Shown one piece after another: positions 1-9,376 of a stretch of DNA of 64,000 bases. The number at the start of each line of letters is the position of its first letter. The first letter of the stretch is position 1. Both the position numbers and the translations under genes were made by a program. Under the pieces are notes generated by a model. The model ran no database searches. It saw nothing but the letters and a program-made list of their open reading frames with translations, and was not told the origin of the DNA. Source of the stretch: Pelagibius sp048268885 (GTDB taxonomy: Bacteria; Pseudomonadota; Alphaproteobacteria; Kiloniellales; Kiloniellaceae); the NCBI GenBank assembly GCA_048268885.1, contig JBLWUP010000026.1, positions 12,687-76,686 on the forward strand, in the 5' to 3' direction.

Positions 1-427
1 GGGCATCGACGTGGCCAGCGGCGTCCTGGGGCCCGCGGTGGCCTTGCGTGATCCCGAGCGCCCCAGCGTGCCGCTGCCGGTGGAGATCCATCCCCTGACC
101 CAGCAGAAGATCGGCGGCCAGGAGATGCCACTGTGGGATGAGACCATGGAGATGCTGAGACGGGCGGCGGCCTGTTTCCATCCGCTGCAGGTCCTGGCCT
201 GGGACGTGGCGATCACCCAGAACGGCCCGGTGGTGATCGAGGCCAACACGAACCCCAGCCTGATCGTCACTCAGATGGCCAACGACGAAGGCCTGTTGTC
301 GACCAGCCTGGGCGCCTTCCTGCACCGCCATGGCCACCTGGACAAGGTCGGCGTCGGCAGCGGCCTCGACCGGATCTACGAGCAGGCGAACCGCCCCGCG
401 CCGGTGTTGGGAGGCAGCGCCGTTTGA
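1..427 (+). CDS. Sugar-transfer associated ATP-grasp protein, C-terminal part (5' end cut by window edge)
   Basis: The reading frame is open from base 2 and its first codons (GIDVASG) match an internal segment of the next gene, so the gene starts before the window. The visible 141 residues are the C-terminal catalytic half of an ATP-grasp enzyme: LAWDVAIT followed by GPVVIEANTN, where the E-x-N pair is the usual metal ligand. Similarity to the next gene runs through the QMANDEGLL block to the C-terminus, so the two look like a tandem duplication. ATP-grasp enzymes join a carboxylate to an amine or thiol through an acyl phosphate; the substrate of this sub-family is not known to me. The context suggests a role in polysaccharide or cell-surface modification (inference). 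Confidence 0.85.
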   Translation, partial: GIDVASGVLGPAVALRDPERPSVPLPVEIHPLTQQKIGGQEMPLWDETMEMLRRAAACFHPLQVLAWDVAITQNGPVVIEANTNPSLIVTQMANDEGLLSTSLGAFLHRHGHLDKVGVGSGLDRIYEQANRPAPVLGGSAV

Positions 428-489
428 GCCGGCAGGGGCGCTGGACTCCCGCCGTGGCGGGCGAACCCCAGCGCCCGGCCAGAATGCCG

Positions 490-518
490 TTGCTTTGCGA
501 AGCCGCTGTCCATAATAC
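490..518 (+). promoter_or_regulatory. Putative sigma-70 type promoter of the second ATP-grasp gene
   Basis: A TTGCTT hexamer at 490-495 is followed after 17 bases by TAATAC at 513-518, which is good -35/-10 geometry. Transcription would begin near 525. The -35 lies inside a GCCGTTGCTT string that also occurs upstream of the genes at 3988 and 10451. Prediction from sequence only. Confidence 0.4.
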
Positions 519-597
519 TCTCTGATTGAACAAAGTCGCCGCACATTCGCGTTCACTCGGGTCATGCTCTCTGCGTTGCCCGAGGCTGGGAGAGCTT

Positions 598-1836
598 TTG
601 GACAAGCGCTTTGTGCTCGAGGTGCGCAGCCGCGCCTACCGCTGGCTGCGGGCGGCCTGGACCATCGTTTACGGCCTGCGCCAGCACGCCCGCCAGAAGG
701 GTGCAGATCTGCCCAGCCTGCCGCGCCGGATCTTTGAGCAGGCTCGGCTTCTCATCCTCTCCGGCATCACGCCGACAAACTACTATCGCTTCCGCCTCTA
801 CCGCCGGGACATGCCGGCGGCGCGGAAGGCCATGTTCATCGGCTTCTTTGAAGGTTGGCGATGGCAGGACGCGGTGAACGACCCCGAGTTCGCCATCGTG
901 GTCTTCGACAAGTACGTCTTCTCTCAACTGCTTCACAGCTGGGATATACCGCAACCGAGGTGCCTGGGCGTCTTCGGCCTGCCGGACGGGGCGGTCGGGC
1001 GGTCCTGCGCCGCGAAGCTGGAGCTGGAGTTCCAGCGCTTTCTGGCCGAGCAGCAGCCTGAGCAGTTCTTTCTGAAGCCGGTGTCCGGCCGGGGCGGCAC
1101 CGGCAGCTTCAGCGTCGGGCGGCGCTTTGACGGCGGCCGGCAGTGGGAACTGCCGCCCCAGGGCGAGCGCGTGACCCTCGACGACCTGGTCCAGCGTGTC
1201 GCGGGCCAGGACACGCCCTTTATGGCCCAGGAGCGTCTGTTTCCCCATCCCGACCTCGGCCGGGCTTTCGGGGCGGAGGTGCTGCACACCATCCGGGTGA
1301 TGACCGTGCTGGACGGCGACGTGAAGGTGGCGCACGCGACGCTGAAGATCGGCCTCGGTGTCCTGCCGGTGGACAACACCATGAAGGGCAATGCGATCGC
1401 CGGCATCGACGTGGCGAGCGGCGTGGTCGGGCCGGCGCGGGTCTTCCGCGACCTGCAGGGCATGACCGCGCCGGAACTTCTGGAACGGCACCCGCTCACC
1501 GGCATCCGCTTCGAGGGGCAGCAGATTCCCCAGTGGGAGGAGGCCCTGGCGATGGTCAAGCAGGCGGCCGCGCGCTTCTATCCGCTCGCCCTTCTGGCCT
1601 GGGATATCGCCATCACGACGCGGGGGCCGGTGGTGGTGGAGGCGAACACGCGGGCCAACATCGCCCTGACGCAGATGGCCAACGACGAAGGCCTGCTGCT
1701 GACGCCGCTGGGCGACTACCTCTATCGCCGCGGGGACCTGAAAAAGCTGGGCGTGGGGATCGGCCTGACCGAGATCTATGAAGGTGCCGGACAGGGCGCG
1801 CCGGCGCGGCCCGCCGATGACGCCGCCGGGGCCTGA
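598..1836 (+). CDS. Sugar-transfer associated ATP-grasp domain protein
   Basis: About 412 residues in a complete ATP-grasp fold. The nucleotide-binding lysine and glycine-rich loop are visible as FLKPVSGRGGTGSF, followed by LHTIRVMTVL and the metal-binding GPVVVEANTRAN near the C-terminus. The N-terminal 60 residues are basic and helical, and NYYRFRLY matches the DYYxLGLY segment of the paralogues. The frame is open from a TTG at 526, but that lies at the predicted transcription start and has no ribosome-binding site. TTG at 598, preceded by GGGAGA, is preferred; GTG at 613 is also possible. The gene follows a close paralogue in the same direction and faces a third member (1885-2952). The reaction is probably ATP-dependent amide or ester ligation; the substrate is unknown. 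Confidence 0.85.
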   Translation: MDKRFVLEVRSRAYRWLRAAWTIVYGLRQHARQKGADLPSLPRRIFEQARLLILSGITPTNYYRFRLYRRDMPAARKAMFIGFFEGWRWQDAVNDPEFAIVVFDKYVFSQLLHSWDIPQPRCLGVFGLPDGAVGRSCAAKLELEFQRFLAEQQPEQFFLKPVSGRGGTGSFSVGRRFDGGRQWELPPQGERVTLDDLVQRVAGQDTPFMAQERLFPHPDLGRAFGAEVLHTIRVMTVLDGDVKVAHATLKIGLGVLPVDNTMKGNAIAGIDVASGVVGPARVFRDLQGMTAPELLERHPLTGIRFEGQQIPQWEEALAMVKQAAARFYPLALLAWDIAITTRGPVVVEANTRANIALTQMANDEGLLLTPLGDYLYRRGDLKKLGVGIGLTEIYEGAGQGAPARPADDAAGA

Positions 1837-1848
1837 GGGCCGGAACTT

Positions 1849-1886
1849 CTCGTCTCGGGGCCTCTCGTCTCGGGGCCTCTCGTTTT
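1849..1886. repeat. 15-bp tandem duplication between convergent genes
   Basis: The unit ctcgtctcggggcct occurs twice in a row (1849-1863, 1864-1878) and is followed by a decayed third copy. It fills most of the gap between two convergent ATP-grasp genes. Similar 13-16 bp duplications sit beside other genes in the window. Confidence 0.7.
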
Positions 1887-2952
1887 AGTCTCGCGGCACC
1901 TTGGCGAAGGCCGTGTCCCACAGGCTGCGGCCCGTCATCTGCACGTGGTTCTGATACCAGGTGCCGTTGACCTCCAGGATCACCGGGCCGTCCTGTCCGA
2001 AGGCGACGTCCCAGCCCAGGCTGCGCGCAAAAGGGAGGCGTTCGTGCGCCTGGATGGCGGCGGCCTTCATGGCGTCCCAGTCCGGGGCGACGAAGCCTTC
2101 GATCGGCAGGCCGCTGTCGGGGTGGTGCGTAATGTGCCGGATCGTGGCTTCCGAGACCGCCGCGCCGCAGCGTCCGCTTTGCAGATCGATCGGCGCGGCG
2201 ACGCCGCCGCCGGTGGTGTTGTCCACTTCGCCGCTGCCGCTGCCGACCCGCAACACGGCGCCCAGAACCTCGACCCTGCCGTCGCCGCCGAGCAGCGTGA
2301 TGATCCGCGCGGTATTCAGCGAGGTCGCGTGCAGGTCGCGCAGTTCGTCGCGCTGCACGACCTTTTCCTGCACCACCCAGTGAAACGGCTTGCCCGCGAG
2401 GATGCGGTACATTTCTTCCAGGCTCATCTCTTTGCCGCTGGCGCGCGTCAGGGTCTCCGTCGCGGCGTCGTAGCGGTCGGAAATCATCACGTCGTCGCCA
2501 TGGCTGCCGGCGATCGGCTTGAAGGCCAGGGCGCCGCCGGTCGAGGCGATCAACGCGGCGAGGTCCGCCTTGGCGCGCAGCGGCGCGCCCTCGGCGGTGT
2601 AGCCGTTCTGCGGATGGAACAGGCCGTGGCAGCGGGGCGTGGGAATGCCGACCTTGGCGCAGTAGTTGCCGAAGATCCACTTGTTGAACTCGAAGATGCC
2701 CTGGACCGGCGGATTCCACTGACGCCGCACTTGGTCGAACTGACCGCGGTTCATGTATTTGCCGGCCTGGCTGGCGTCCTTGTAGAGCCCCAGCATGTAG
2801 TAGTCGGAGGCGCTGTAGCCGCGCAGCCCGACGAGACCGAGTTCGATCAGCTGCCGCGTCTGGCTCTTGCCGTGCTCGCGCGCAACCTCGGCGCCGACCG
2901 TGCGGAGCAGCCTCAAGGCCTTTTTTCTTCTGCGTATCTGCGCCGACAACAT
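1885..2952 (-). CDS. Sugar-transfer associated ATP-grasp domain protein
   Basis: 355 residues, third member of the family here, convergent with the previous gene. Conserved points are SDYYMLGLY near residue 50, the P-loop-like AFKPIAGSHGDDV, the NTARIITLL strand, and the C-terminal metal site GPVILEVNGTW. The N-terminus is strongly basic (RRRKKALRLLR). The ATG start at 2952 has a GAGAG string about 8 bases upstream. It is more distant from the first two paralogues than they are from each other, so it is probably not a recent copy. Likely a cytoplasmic ligase that modifies a surface-polymer precursor (inference from context). Confidence 0.85.
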   Translation of the reverse strand: MLSAQIRRRKKALRLLRTVGAEVAREHGKSQTRQLIELGLVGLRGYSASDYYMLGLYKDASQAGKYMNRGQFDQVRRQWNPPVQGIFEFNKWIFGNYCAKVGIPTPRCHGLFHPQNGYTAEGAPLRAKADLAALIASTGGALAFKPIAGSHGDDVMISDRYDAATETLTRASGKEMSLEEMYRILAGKPFHWVVQEKVVQRDELRDLHATSLNTARIITLLGGDGRVEVLGAVLRVGSGSGEVDNTTGGGVAAPIDLQSGRCGAAVSEATIRHITHHPDSGLPIEGFVAPDWDAMKAAAIQAHERLPFARSLGWDVAFGQDGPVILEVNGTWYQNHVQMTGRSLWDTAFAKVPRD

Positions 2953-3192
2953 CTATGAGACTCTCAATCCTGTGGGCATTTCTGGAGAAACGGGTTTAAT
3001 TCAATGCGCCCGGGCGGGAAACTACACTGTCTCCGCGCGGGCGTGAATGTGCCTCGCAAGAACTACGGAAGTGATTATCATAATATTTTTACTACTTTCG
3101 CGCTTGAATCGCCGTAGAGCGGCCAATTCATCCTACGGGATGTTGGCCCCGTGCAAGAATCTCCCGGTTCCTGGACAATTTCTTGGGTTGAG

Positions 3193-3834
3193 ATGAACGC
3201 CGGCGTGGCCCTTTCCAAAGTGCGGGAAAAGCATCGCAACGGACTGCTCAGGCTCTGGACCTTCGAGCGCATTGCCGGCGCGTTGGCGCGCCTCGGTCTG
3301 ACCCTCCATGTCTCGGTGATCTACCGCGAAGGCGAGAGCGAGGGCCCCGTGCCCCTGCCGCGCCTCGAGGACGTGACCACCGCCTTCGCCAAGCCGGAGG
3401 ACCTGGCCGAGGTGGCCGCCGTCGACTCCTATCCCTTCAGCCCGGCAGCCCTGGAGGAGCGTATGGCCCAGGGCGCGGAATGCCTCGTCTTGCGCCACGG
3501 AGAGCGGGTCGTCGCCTTTACCTGGTGCCGCTTCAGCAATATGCCGCCGCGTCTCGGGCTGACCATGGGACCAAGGGACGCCTACCTTTTCGACGCCCAC
3601 ACGGCGCCGTCCTACCGGGGCCGCAATCTGCTGCCCTACCTGCGCCATGAGCTGTATGGCAGGCTGCGGGAACGGGGCTGTGAGACCCTGTTGAGCTCCT
3701 CGGCCGCCTTCAACGGCCCGGCCCACCGCTTCAAGCAGAAGCTCGGCGCCCGCCTGCTGGAAACCCGGCTGTATTTCCGTCTCTTCGGCCGCTTCGAGCG
3801 CATCATCACGCTGCGGCGCTACGGCGCGGACTGA
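3193..3834 (+). CDS. GNAT-like acetyltransferase
   Basis: About 213 residues. The C-terminal half has the GNAT acetyl-CoA binding pattern: the TAPSYRGRNLLPYLRHEL segment corresponds to motif A (R/Q-x-x-G-x-G/A), followed by a typical NGPAHRFKQKLGA segment. The N-terminal part resembles that of the GNAT-like protein at 37172-37873, so the two are likely paralogues. The frame can be extended to a GTG at 3151, but ATG at 3193 is the simpler start; neither has a strong ribosome-binding site. It lies alone between an ATP-grasp gene and a sulfotransferase. It probably N- or O-acylates an amino sugar or lipid precursor; the substrate cannot be read from sequence. Confidence 0.75.
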   Translation: MNAGVALSKVREKHRNGLLRLWTFERIAGALARLGLTLHVSVIYREGESEGPVPLPRLEDVTTAFAKPEDLAEVAAVDSYPFSPAALEERMAQGAECLVLRHGERVVAFTWCRFSNMPPRLGLTMGPRDAYLFDAHTAPSYRGRNLLPYLRHELYGRLRERGCETLLSSSAAFNGPAHRFKQKLGARLLETRLYFRLFGRFERIITLRRYGAD

Positions 3835-3987
3835 GGGACCCCTCCGCCACGCCCCACTGGGAAAGGCGGCCTGGGACCAGTGCGCAGGTGACGCGGGCCG
3901 TCTTTCCGCATATTTTGGCCGCTGGAACGGAAAAGCCGTTGCTTCACCGCTGGGCGAGGCTACGCAAGAAAAGAAGCCGCCAGTGAT

Positions 3988-4950
3988 ATGAAAGCGCAGC
4001 TCAAGGAAGCGATAAAGTTCCCGCTCGAACGCGGCCTGGCCGGCTGCGAGCGGCTGCTTTCGGTGAAAGCGGCGGAACCGGACTTGGCGCCGATCTTCGT
4101 CGTGGCGCCGGCCCGCTCCGGCTCGACGCTGTTCTATCAGGCGGTCACCCGCTATTTCGAGCTCTGCTACTTCTCCAACGCGATGACCCGCTTTCCGGAC
4201 AGCCCGGTCTGCCTGGCGCATCTCCTGGCGCCCTTCGGCGGCTGCCACCCGCCGGAGAATTTCCGCAGCCAGCGTGGCCACATCGAAGGCGGCAAGGGGC
4301 CCAGCGACGGGACCAAAATCTGGGCGCGCTGGTTCCGCGACGAGCCGCAGTACATTCCGAACGGCGTGCTGACGCCGTCTCAGCAACTTGAGCTGCGCAG
4401 CGTCATCGCCCGCTTTCAGAAAGCCTTCGGGGCGCCCTTCATCAGCAAGACCCAGCGGAACTGCGGGCGCATCCTGGCCCTGGCCGAAGTCTTCCCCGAG
4501 GCGGTCTTCGTACGCCTGCACCGGGACGTCTTCGAGATGGTCCGCTCCCGCTGGCAGATCTACAAGACGCGCAGCGACGAGAACAGGCTGTGGCAGTCCT
4601 ACCGTCCCCGGGAGGGGGCGGAGATCACGGCGGAGGACCCCATAGAGCATCTTTGCCGGCAGGTCCTGCTGACCGAAGCCGACATCGACGGGGACCGCGC
4701 CGTTCTGGGCGGAGATCGCTTCTTCGACGTCGACTACGTCGCCTTCTGCCGCAACCCGGTGGATAGCTTGGACGGCTTTGCCCGCTTCTATCACGACAAG
4801 ACCGGGGCGCGCCTGAAGCAGCGGCACGATATCCCGGCCAGCTTTGAATCGAAGCGCAAGTCGGAGTTCCCGCCGGAAGAGGCCGAAGCGATCAGAAGGG
4901 CGTTGAGTCTCTGCCAGGAGACGCCGCCGGCGGCCGAAGCGCGCCGCTAG
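3988..4950 (+). CDS. Sulfotransferase family protein
   Basis: 320 residues. The PAPS 5'-phosphosulfate loop is clear at residues 41-49 (PARSGSTLF), preceded by a hydrophobic strand (IFVVA). A second PAPS-binding segment of the 3'-phosphate type appears as FVRLHRDVFEMVRSRW around residues 170-190. Sulfotransferases move sulfate from PAPS to a hydroxyl or amine of a carbohydrate, lipid or protein. The island setting favours a polysaccharide or glycolipid acceptor (inference). The upstream region carries AAGCCGTTGCTT, shared with two other island genes. It is convergent with the FemAB-like gene after it. Confidence 0.85.
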   Translation: MKAQLKEAIKFPLERGLAGCERLLSVKAAEPDLAPIFVVAPARSGSTLFYQAVTRYFELCYFSNAMTRFPDSPVCLAHLLAPFGGCHPPENFRSQRGHIEGGKGPSDGTKIWARWFRDEPQYIPNGVLTPSQQLELRSVIARFQKAFGAPFISKTQRNCGRILALAEVFPEAVFVRLHRDVFEMVRSRWQIYKTRSDENRLWQSYRPREGAEITAEDPIEHLCRQVLLTEADIDGDRAVLGGDRFFDVDYVAFCRNPVDSLDGFARFYHDKTGARLKQRHDIPASFESKRKSEFPPEEAEAIRRALSLCQETPPAAEARR

Positions 4951-4980
4951 ACTGTTTGCCCGGCTTGTGACCGGTGGCGC

Positions 4981-6240
4981 TCAGCCGGCTTTCTGATCCT
5001 TCGACTTGCCGGTCTTCTCCTTCATCTGCGTCTGCAGCGCCTGGAGGCGCTCGCGCAGGGGCCGCGTCACCTGTCCCAGCTTGTCCCGCAGTTCGAAGAG
5101 CTGCTGTTCCGCCAGTCCGCGCAAGCCGCCGAGGGTCGTGCAGTCGAAGGCGAGGAGGCCGCAGCGCGTGTGCTCCTGCGAGGCCCAGATCTTCTTGAAG
5201 GATTCGCGGTCGCGGCCGTAGTCCATTTCGTCGAGGCCGCCGTCTTCGTCCAGCAGGTGCTGGACCATGCGCAGCTTGACGATGGCGCCGACCGAATCCC
5301 TGGCGAAGGCGGGATCGTAGGCCGTGCGGTAGAAGATGGCCCGCCGTCCCGCGAAAAATACCAGCTGGGTCGCCGCGGGCTGGTCACCAAGGTAGAGGAT
5401 GAAGAGGCGCAGGGCGCCGGCCTGCGCGGCGGCCCGGATGCAGGCGGGCAGGAAGTCCGGGTGGACGTCGGGCTCTTTCCAGCTGGCTTCCAGCACCTTG
5501 GCGTAGTCCTTCAGCGCCTGATCGAGGCCCTCTTCACTGGTGAAGAGTTCGCAGCGAAAGTCGTCGCGGTTCTGGAGTTTCCGCTCCTTGCGCTCGTAGT
5601 TCTTGATCTGCTTGCGCTCCGACTGTGGGCGCGCGGCGATGTAGGCCGCGTAGTCCTGCGCCGCCGTGGTCTCGAAAAAGCCCATGAAGTGCGGATAGCT
5701 GCGCACCACGTAGCCGGCGCCGCTCAGCGCGCGCTGCAGTCCGGCGAAGCTGCGCGCTTTGGCGTCCATGGCCGCGAACTCGATCATCTCCCACTTCGGG
5801 CGCTCGCCGCGCAGATGCCGGGCGAGGCAGTCCAGGATGCCGTCGAAAGCGGGGTCGTCGTCGCGCAACAGCGGCGCGAAAAGGTAGGTCTGGTACCCGG
5901 TCAGCCCCGAGAGGGAATGCCGGCCGATGTAACGATCCCGTAACACGGCTCCGCGCCGGGCCGCCGGCGTCTGGGCCACCAGCAGGCCGCGCGCCTCCGG
6001 GCCGCTCTCGCCCTCGGCTTCGACGCCATACAGCCGCAGCGCCGCGTCTTCCTGCATCGCGGTCCGCTGGAAGGTCTCGAACCACAGCCGGCTGGTCGAG
6101 AAGTTCACCCCGGCCATGTGGTCGAAGAGGTCGCCATAGCAGGCGGGAAGGGCGTCGAAGGAGTCATAGACCTTCACGCTGAAGGGGCCGCCGATCTTTC
6201 CTGCCTCGTCCGTTTTCACTGCAAAGCCTTCGGTTTTCAC
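4981..6240 (-). CDS. FemAB/CelD-like GNAT (Acetyltransf_6 type) protein
   Basis: 419 residues with the two-lobed arrangement of the FemAB/CelD/BcsL-like acyltransferases. N-terminal lobe: hydrophobic TGYQTYLFAPLL. Middle: basic KQIKNYERKERKL, typical of the family. C-terminal lobe: QPAATQLVFF then KLRMVQHLL and MDYGRDRESFKKIWA, the usual end-of-domain signature. The C-terminus is a charged helical tail. The start is taken as GTG at 6240. Members are found in cellulose and EPS gene clusters and are thought to acylate polymer or precursor; this one is distinct from the XrtA-specific FemAB protein at 48797-49846. Confidence 0.8.
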   Translation of the reverse strand: MKTEGFAVKTDEAGKIGGPFSVKVYDSFDALPACYGDLFDHMAGVNFSTSRLWFETFQRTAMQEDAALRLYGVEAEGESGPEARGLLVAQTPAARRGAVLRDRYIGRHSLSGLTGYQTYLFAPLLRDDDPAFDGILDCLARHLRGERPKWEMIEFAAMDAKARSFAGLQRALSGAGYVVRSYPHFMGFFETTAAQDYAAYIAARPQSERKQIKNYERKERKLQNRDDFRCELFTSEEGLDQALKDYAKVLEASWKEPDVHPDFLPACIRAAAQAGALRLFILYLGDQPAATQLVFFAGRRAIFYRTAYDPAFARDSVGAIVKLRMVQHLLDEDGGLDEMDYGRDRESFKKIWASQEHTRCGLLAFDCTTLGGLRGLAEQQLFELRDKLGQVTRPLRERLQALQTQMKEKTGKSKDQKAG

Positions 6241-6393
6241 AATTATGAGAGTGCCGGGGGAGCATAGCAGAAACAGCGGCTTTCGCGCTGAAACTCTTCC
6301 GCGCGAGGGGGGCGAAAGTCACAGGAGATGCAGTTGCACCGGCAGATCATATCTGATTTGCTCCGCGAGTCCGCCGGCGCGAGCCGAGGGCGG

Positions 6394-9279
6394 ATGGTAA
6401 ACGATGGAGCGGCTATCTTGTTCCTGCGTGGAGAAAGTTTCCGCACTTCCAGTGTGGTCTTGCCGGCTCGGCCCCGAAAGGGGCGGCGCAGTTCCCTGGC
6501 CGCTATCGCGCTGATCGCCTGCTTTGCCGTTTCCGCCACAATTTCCGATGGCCGGGCCGCCGAAGACAGCCCGCGCGGCGACGCGGCCGCCGCTGCGCCG
6601 GCCCCGCTGATCCTGGCGCAGGCGAGCGAGTCCGCGCCCAAGGGCCTGCCGCCGAGGCCGACGTATATTCCGGGCACCGAGATCACGCCGGAAAAGCCCA
6701 CCGCCGCCCCTAAGGCAGCATCGAAGGCGGCTCCCGCGCCTGCCAGAAGCACCGCCGCGCCGGCCGACGCCGCGCCCGCAAAGCCCAAGCCCGCAGCCGA
6801 TAAGAAAGTTGCGAAAAAGGCGAACGTCCAGCCTTCCGCGCCGGCGCCCGCAGCGGCACCGGCCGCCGCACCCGCACCTGCTGCGGCCGCCCCGTCCCCC
6901 TGGCCGGTCCAGCCCGCACAGATCGCGGCCGGCTCGGCGGTGTCCGAGGTGTGGCAGAAGCTGCGCCCCTATGTGCCGGCGCCCGGCGACTTCGCCGTCG
7001 TCCCCGGCAGCGCCATGAAGCCGGTCCTGGTCCAGAACGACGAATTCGACTTCTGCCAGGAGATCAAGTGCCACCGCTCGGCCGCGGTGGTCGGCGCCTG
7101 GAACGGCGGCGCCTTCGATGCGCTGCGCGGCGAGTTCCGCCTGCACGGCGGCGGCCATGCCGACTATGGCGGCAACGAAGTCTACGTTTTCGATTTCTCG
7201 ACGCTTACCTGGCGGCGCGAAACCGACCCCCAGCCGCTCACCGGGCCGTTCATGCGCGACAGCGACGGCGACGGCAAGGAGGACGCCTGTCCGATGCCCG
7301 CCTCCGGGCCGGCGGCGACCCATACCTATCAGGGTTTCGTCTACGTGCCGAAGATCGACCGCTACTGGCTGTTCGGGACCGTCGGCTACTGCAGCCAGGG
7401 TATGGGGGTCTCGCAAGCCTGGGAATACAATGCCCATGACAAGTCCTGGACCGAGTTGCCGCAGTTCGTGAACCTCGCCCGCTATGCGCGCCTGGTGGTG
7501 GACGCGCGCAGCGGCAACGTCATCGCCCATGTCGGCAACGAGACCGGGTGGAAGGAAATCGACCCCGTCGCCCGCAAGGTGATTCGCACTCTCACCCCGG
7601 ACCCCTTCGGCAGCTACGCGGAGGGGCCCGCGGTCTTCGATCCGCTGCGCGGCACGCTCTATGCGGTGGTGAAGGGGAAGAACACCGACCGGCTCGTCGC
7701 CTACAGCGTTCCCGCCGGCAAGAAGGGCAAGTTCGAAACCCGCCGGGTGACGGAGTGGCCGAAAGAAGCCAAGAAGCACTGGGGGCTGGGTCTGCACGCC
7801 TCCGGCCTGCTGGTGCTGTGGGACGGCAACGACCGGATTGTCATTGTCGAGCCTGACAGCGGCAAATCCTGGGAAAGCGAGGCTGGCGGCGCTGACTACG
7901 GGTCGATGGGCAACACGAACAAGCCCGGCAAGGTCTATTCCAAGTGGCAGTATATCCCGGAGCTCGACGTTTTCTTCGGCATCAGCAATCCGGATCAGGG
8001 GATCGTGCTGTACCGCCTCGGCGGGGCGCCCGTGGAGATCACACAAGCCGATCCGGCGCCGGAGGCCAATCCCTCCGATGATGAAGACGAGGAGCTGGTG
8101 TCCGGCGACGATGGATCCGAAGAGGCCCTGTCGGACGAAGACGAGGACGAAGAAGGCGCCGAGGGGGTGCCGGGAGCGCCGGACCGCCTGGGCGCCGCGG
8201 CGGTGCAGCCGCCAATGGACAATGGCCGGCCGGTGCCGCTGGAAATCGAGGAGGCCGCCAGCTGGGCGGAGGTCTGCGCGGAGGCGGTGCTCTGCGATCC
8301 CCTGGGAGAGGGCGATGTGCTCTATCGCGGGAAGGTCGTCGAAAGCGGGCCGCCCCCGCATGGCAAGCATTGGCGGAGCATCGGCCACAAGATGGGCATG
8401 GCGGATTCACGCCGTGCCGAAGCGGATCCCGAGATCGGCGGGCTGCGCTTTTACTTCCCCTCGGAGTCCGGGTCGGGTTCGGCGGGGAACTTCAAGACGA
8501 ACTTCAGTCCCGATTACTCCTTCCAGGTTGGCCCGGCCGAGGCAGGGGCGCCGACCCAGGAGGTCTATATCCAGTTTCAGGTGCGCTACTCCTGCAATTT
8601 CATCTGGACCGACTGCGATCCCGACAGCCCGAATTATCGTAAGGAGCGGCGCTGTTATCATAAAAGACGGACGGAAGACGGCTGCACGTCCTCGAAGATC
8701 GCCCTGATTTCCACCGGCGATCGCCCGGGTTTCCGCGCCGATGCCTGCACGCTGATCCAGACCGCGATCAATCACCATGAAGACCATCATCTGCATGGCT
8801 TCCACCGCTGCCCCCGGGCGAGGGGCTTCGGCCGGCGGTTGCCGAAGGTCGGGGGGCGCTACCAGGGCGACGCCCAGCCGAACGGCCTCTACTACTGCCC
8901 GCGGATCCTTTCCGACTACAGTATGAGTGCGTGGAACAACTCGGCCGACACCTGCTTCCGTCTCATCGACGACAAATGGATTACGATTCAGCTTCACCTG
9001 CGCTTCGGGCCCTGGCAGAAGAAGCCGAAGAAGAAAGAGGCACGGCTCAGCCATGCCAGTATCTGGGGAGCGATCGAAGGCGAGCACGGCGGCCGGCAGC
9101 GCCTCGTCATCGACCGGGATTTTTATGCCATGCAGCCCGAAACGCCGAATGACTTCGTCGGTAAGATCTGGCTCATGCCCCACCTCTACGGCAAGGACAA
9201 GCAGGAAAAGCACCCGCCGTTCAACGTCTGGTACCGGAACCTGGTGATTTCGGAAAAGCCGATTCCCAATCCGAGCTGA
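6394..9279 (+). CDS. Large exported protein: kelch-like propeller plus lectin/polysaccharide-lyase-like domain
   Basis: About 961 residues. A signal-like hydrophobic stretch (SLAAIALIACFAVSA) lies near residues 35-50, followed by an Ala/Pro-rich spacer to about residue 175. Residues about 180-545 contain kelch/galactose-oxidase-like repeats, for example HGGGHADYGGNEVYVFD and the later GSYAEGPAVFDP. A very acidic linker follows (DDEDEELVSGDDG, DEDEDEEGAEG, residues about 555-595). The last 350 residues are cysteine-rich and end in KIWLMPHLYG and FNVWYRNLVIS, reminiscent of concanavalin-like polysaccharide lyase/lectin jelly rolls. ATG at 6394, preceded by GAGGGCGG, is chosen over 6328, where AGGAG touches the ATG. 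Probably periplasmic or extracellular and carbohydrate binding or cleaving; no enzyme activity can be assigned. Confidence 0.7.
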   Translation: MVNDGAAILFLRGESFRTSSVVLPARPRKGRRSSLAAIALIACFAVSATISDGRAAEDSPRGDAAAAAPAPLILAQASESAPKGLPPRPTYIPGTEITPEKPTAAPKAASKAAPAPARSTAAPADAAPAKPKPAADKKVAKKANVQPSAPAPAAAPAAAPAPAAAAPSPWPVQPAQIAAGSAVSEVWQKLRPYVPAPGDFAVVPGSAMKPVLVQNDEFDFCQEIKCHRSAAVVGAWNGGAFDALRGEFRLHGGGHADYGGNEVYVFDFSTLTWRRETDPQPLTGPFMRDSDGDGKEDACPMPASGPAATHTYQGFVYVPKIDRYWLFGTVGYCSQGMGVSQAWEYNAHDKSWTELPQFVNLARYARLVVDARSGNVIAHVGNETGWKEIDPVARKVIRTLTPDPFGSYAEGPAVFDPLRGTLYAVVKGKNTDRLVAYSVPAGKKGKFETRRVTEWPKEAKKHWGLGLHASGLLVLWDGNDRIVIVEPDSGKSWESEAGGADYGSMGNTNKPGKVYSKWQYIPELDVFFGISNPDQGIVLYRLGGAPVEITQADPAPEANPSDDEDEELVSGDDGSEEALSDEDEDEEGAEGVPGAPDRLGAAAVQPPMDNGRPVPLEIEEAASWAEVCAEAVLCDPLGEGDVLYRGKVVESGPPPHGKHWRSIGHKMGMADSRRAEADPEIGGLRFYFPSESGSGSAGNFKTNFSPDYSFQVGPAEAGAPTQEVYIQFQVRYSCNFIWTDCDPDSPNYRKERRCYHKRRTEDGCTSSKIALISTGDRPGFRADACTLIQTAINHHEDHHLHGFHRCPRARGFGRRLPKVGGRYQGDAQPNGLYYCPRILSDYSMSAWNNSADTCFRLIDDKWITIQLHLRFGPWQKKPKKKEARLSHASIWGAIEGEHGGRQRLVIDRDFYAMQPETPNDFVGKIWLMPHLYGKDKQEKHPPFNVWYRNLVISEKPIPNPS

Positions 9280-9376
9280 GGCCTTGCGGGGCAGCCCGCC
9301 TTTGCCTGTAGAATAGGCCGCTTATCAAAAAAGGGGCGCCGCGCGGCGCGCCGGTCTGCTGGGAAGTGGGGGGTGG

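Noticed and set aside
3133..4827. Long minus-strand open frame opposite the GNAT and sulfotransferase genes
   Set aside because: The plus-strand proteins carry clear motifs; the frame is a GC-rich antisense shadow with no recognisable domain.
6319..8388. 689-codon minus-strand frame opposite the propeller gene
   Set aside because: Composition is low-complexity His/Arg/Gly-rich and the opposite strand has a signal peptide and repeat structure.
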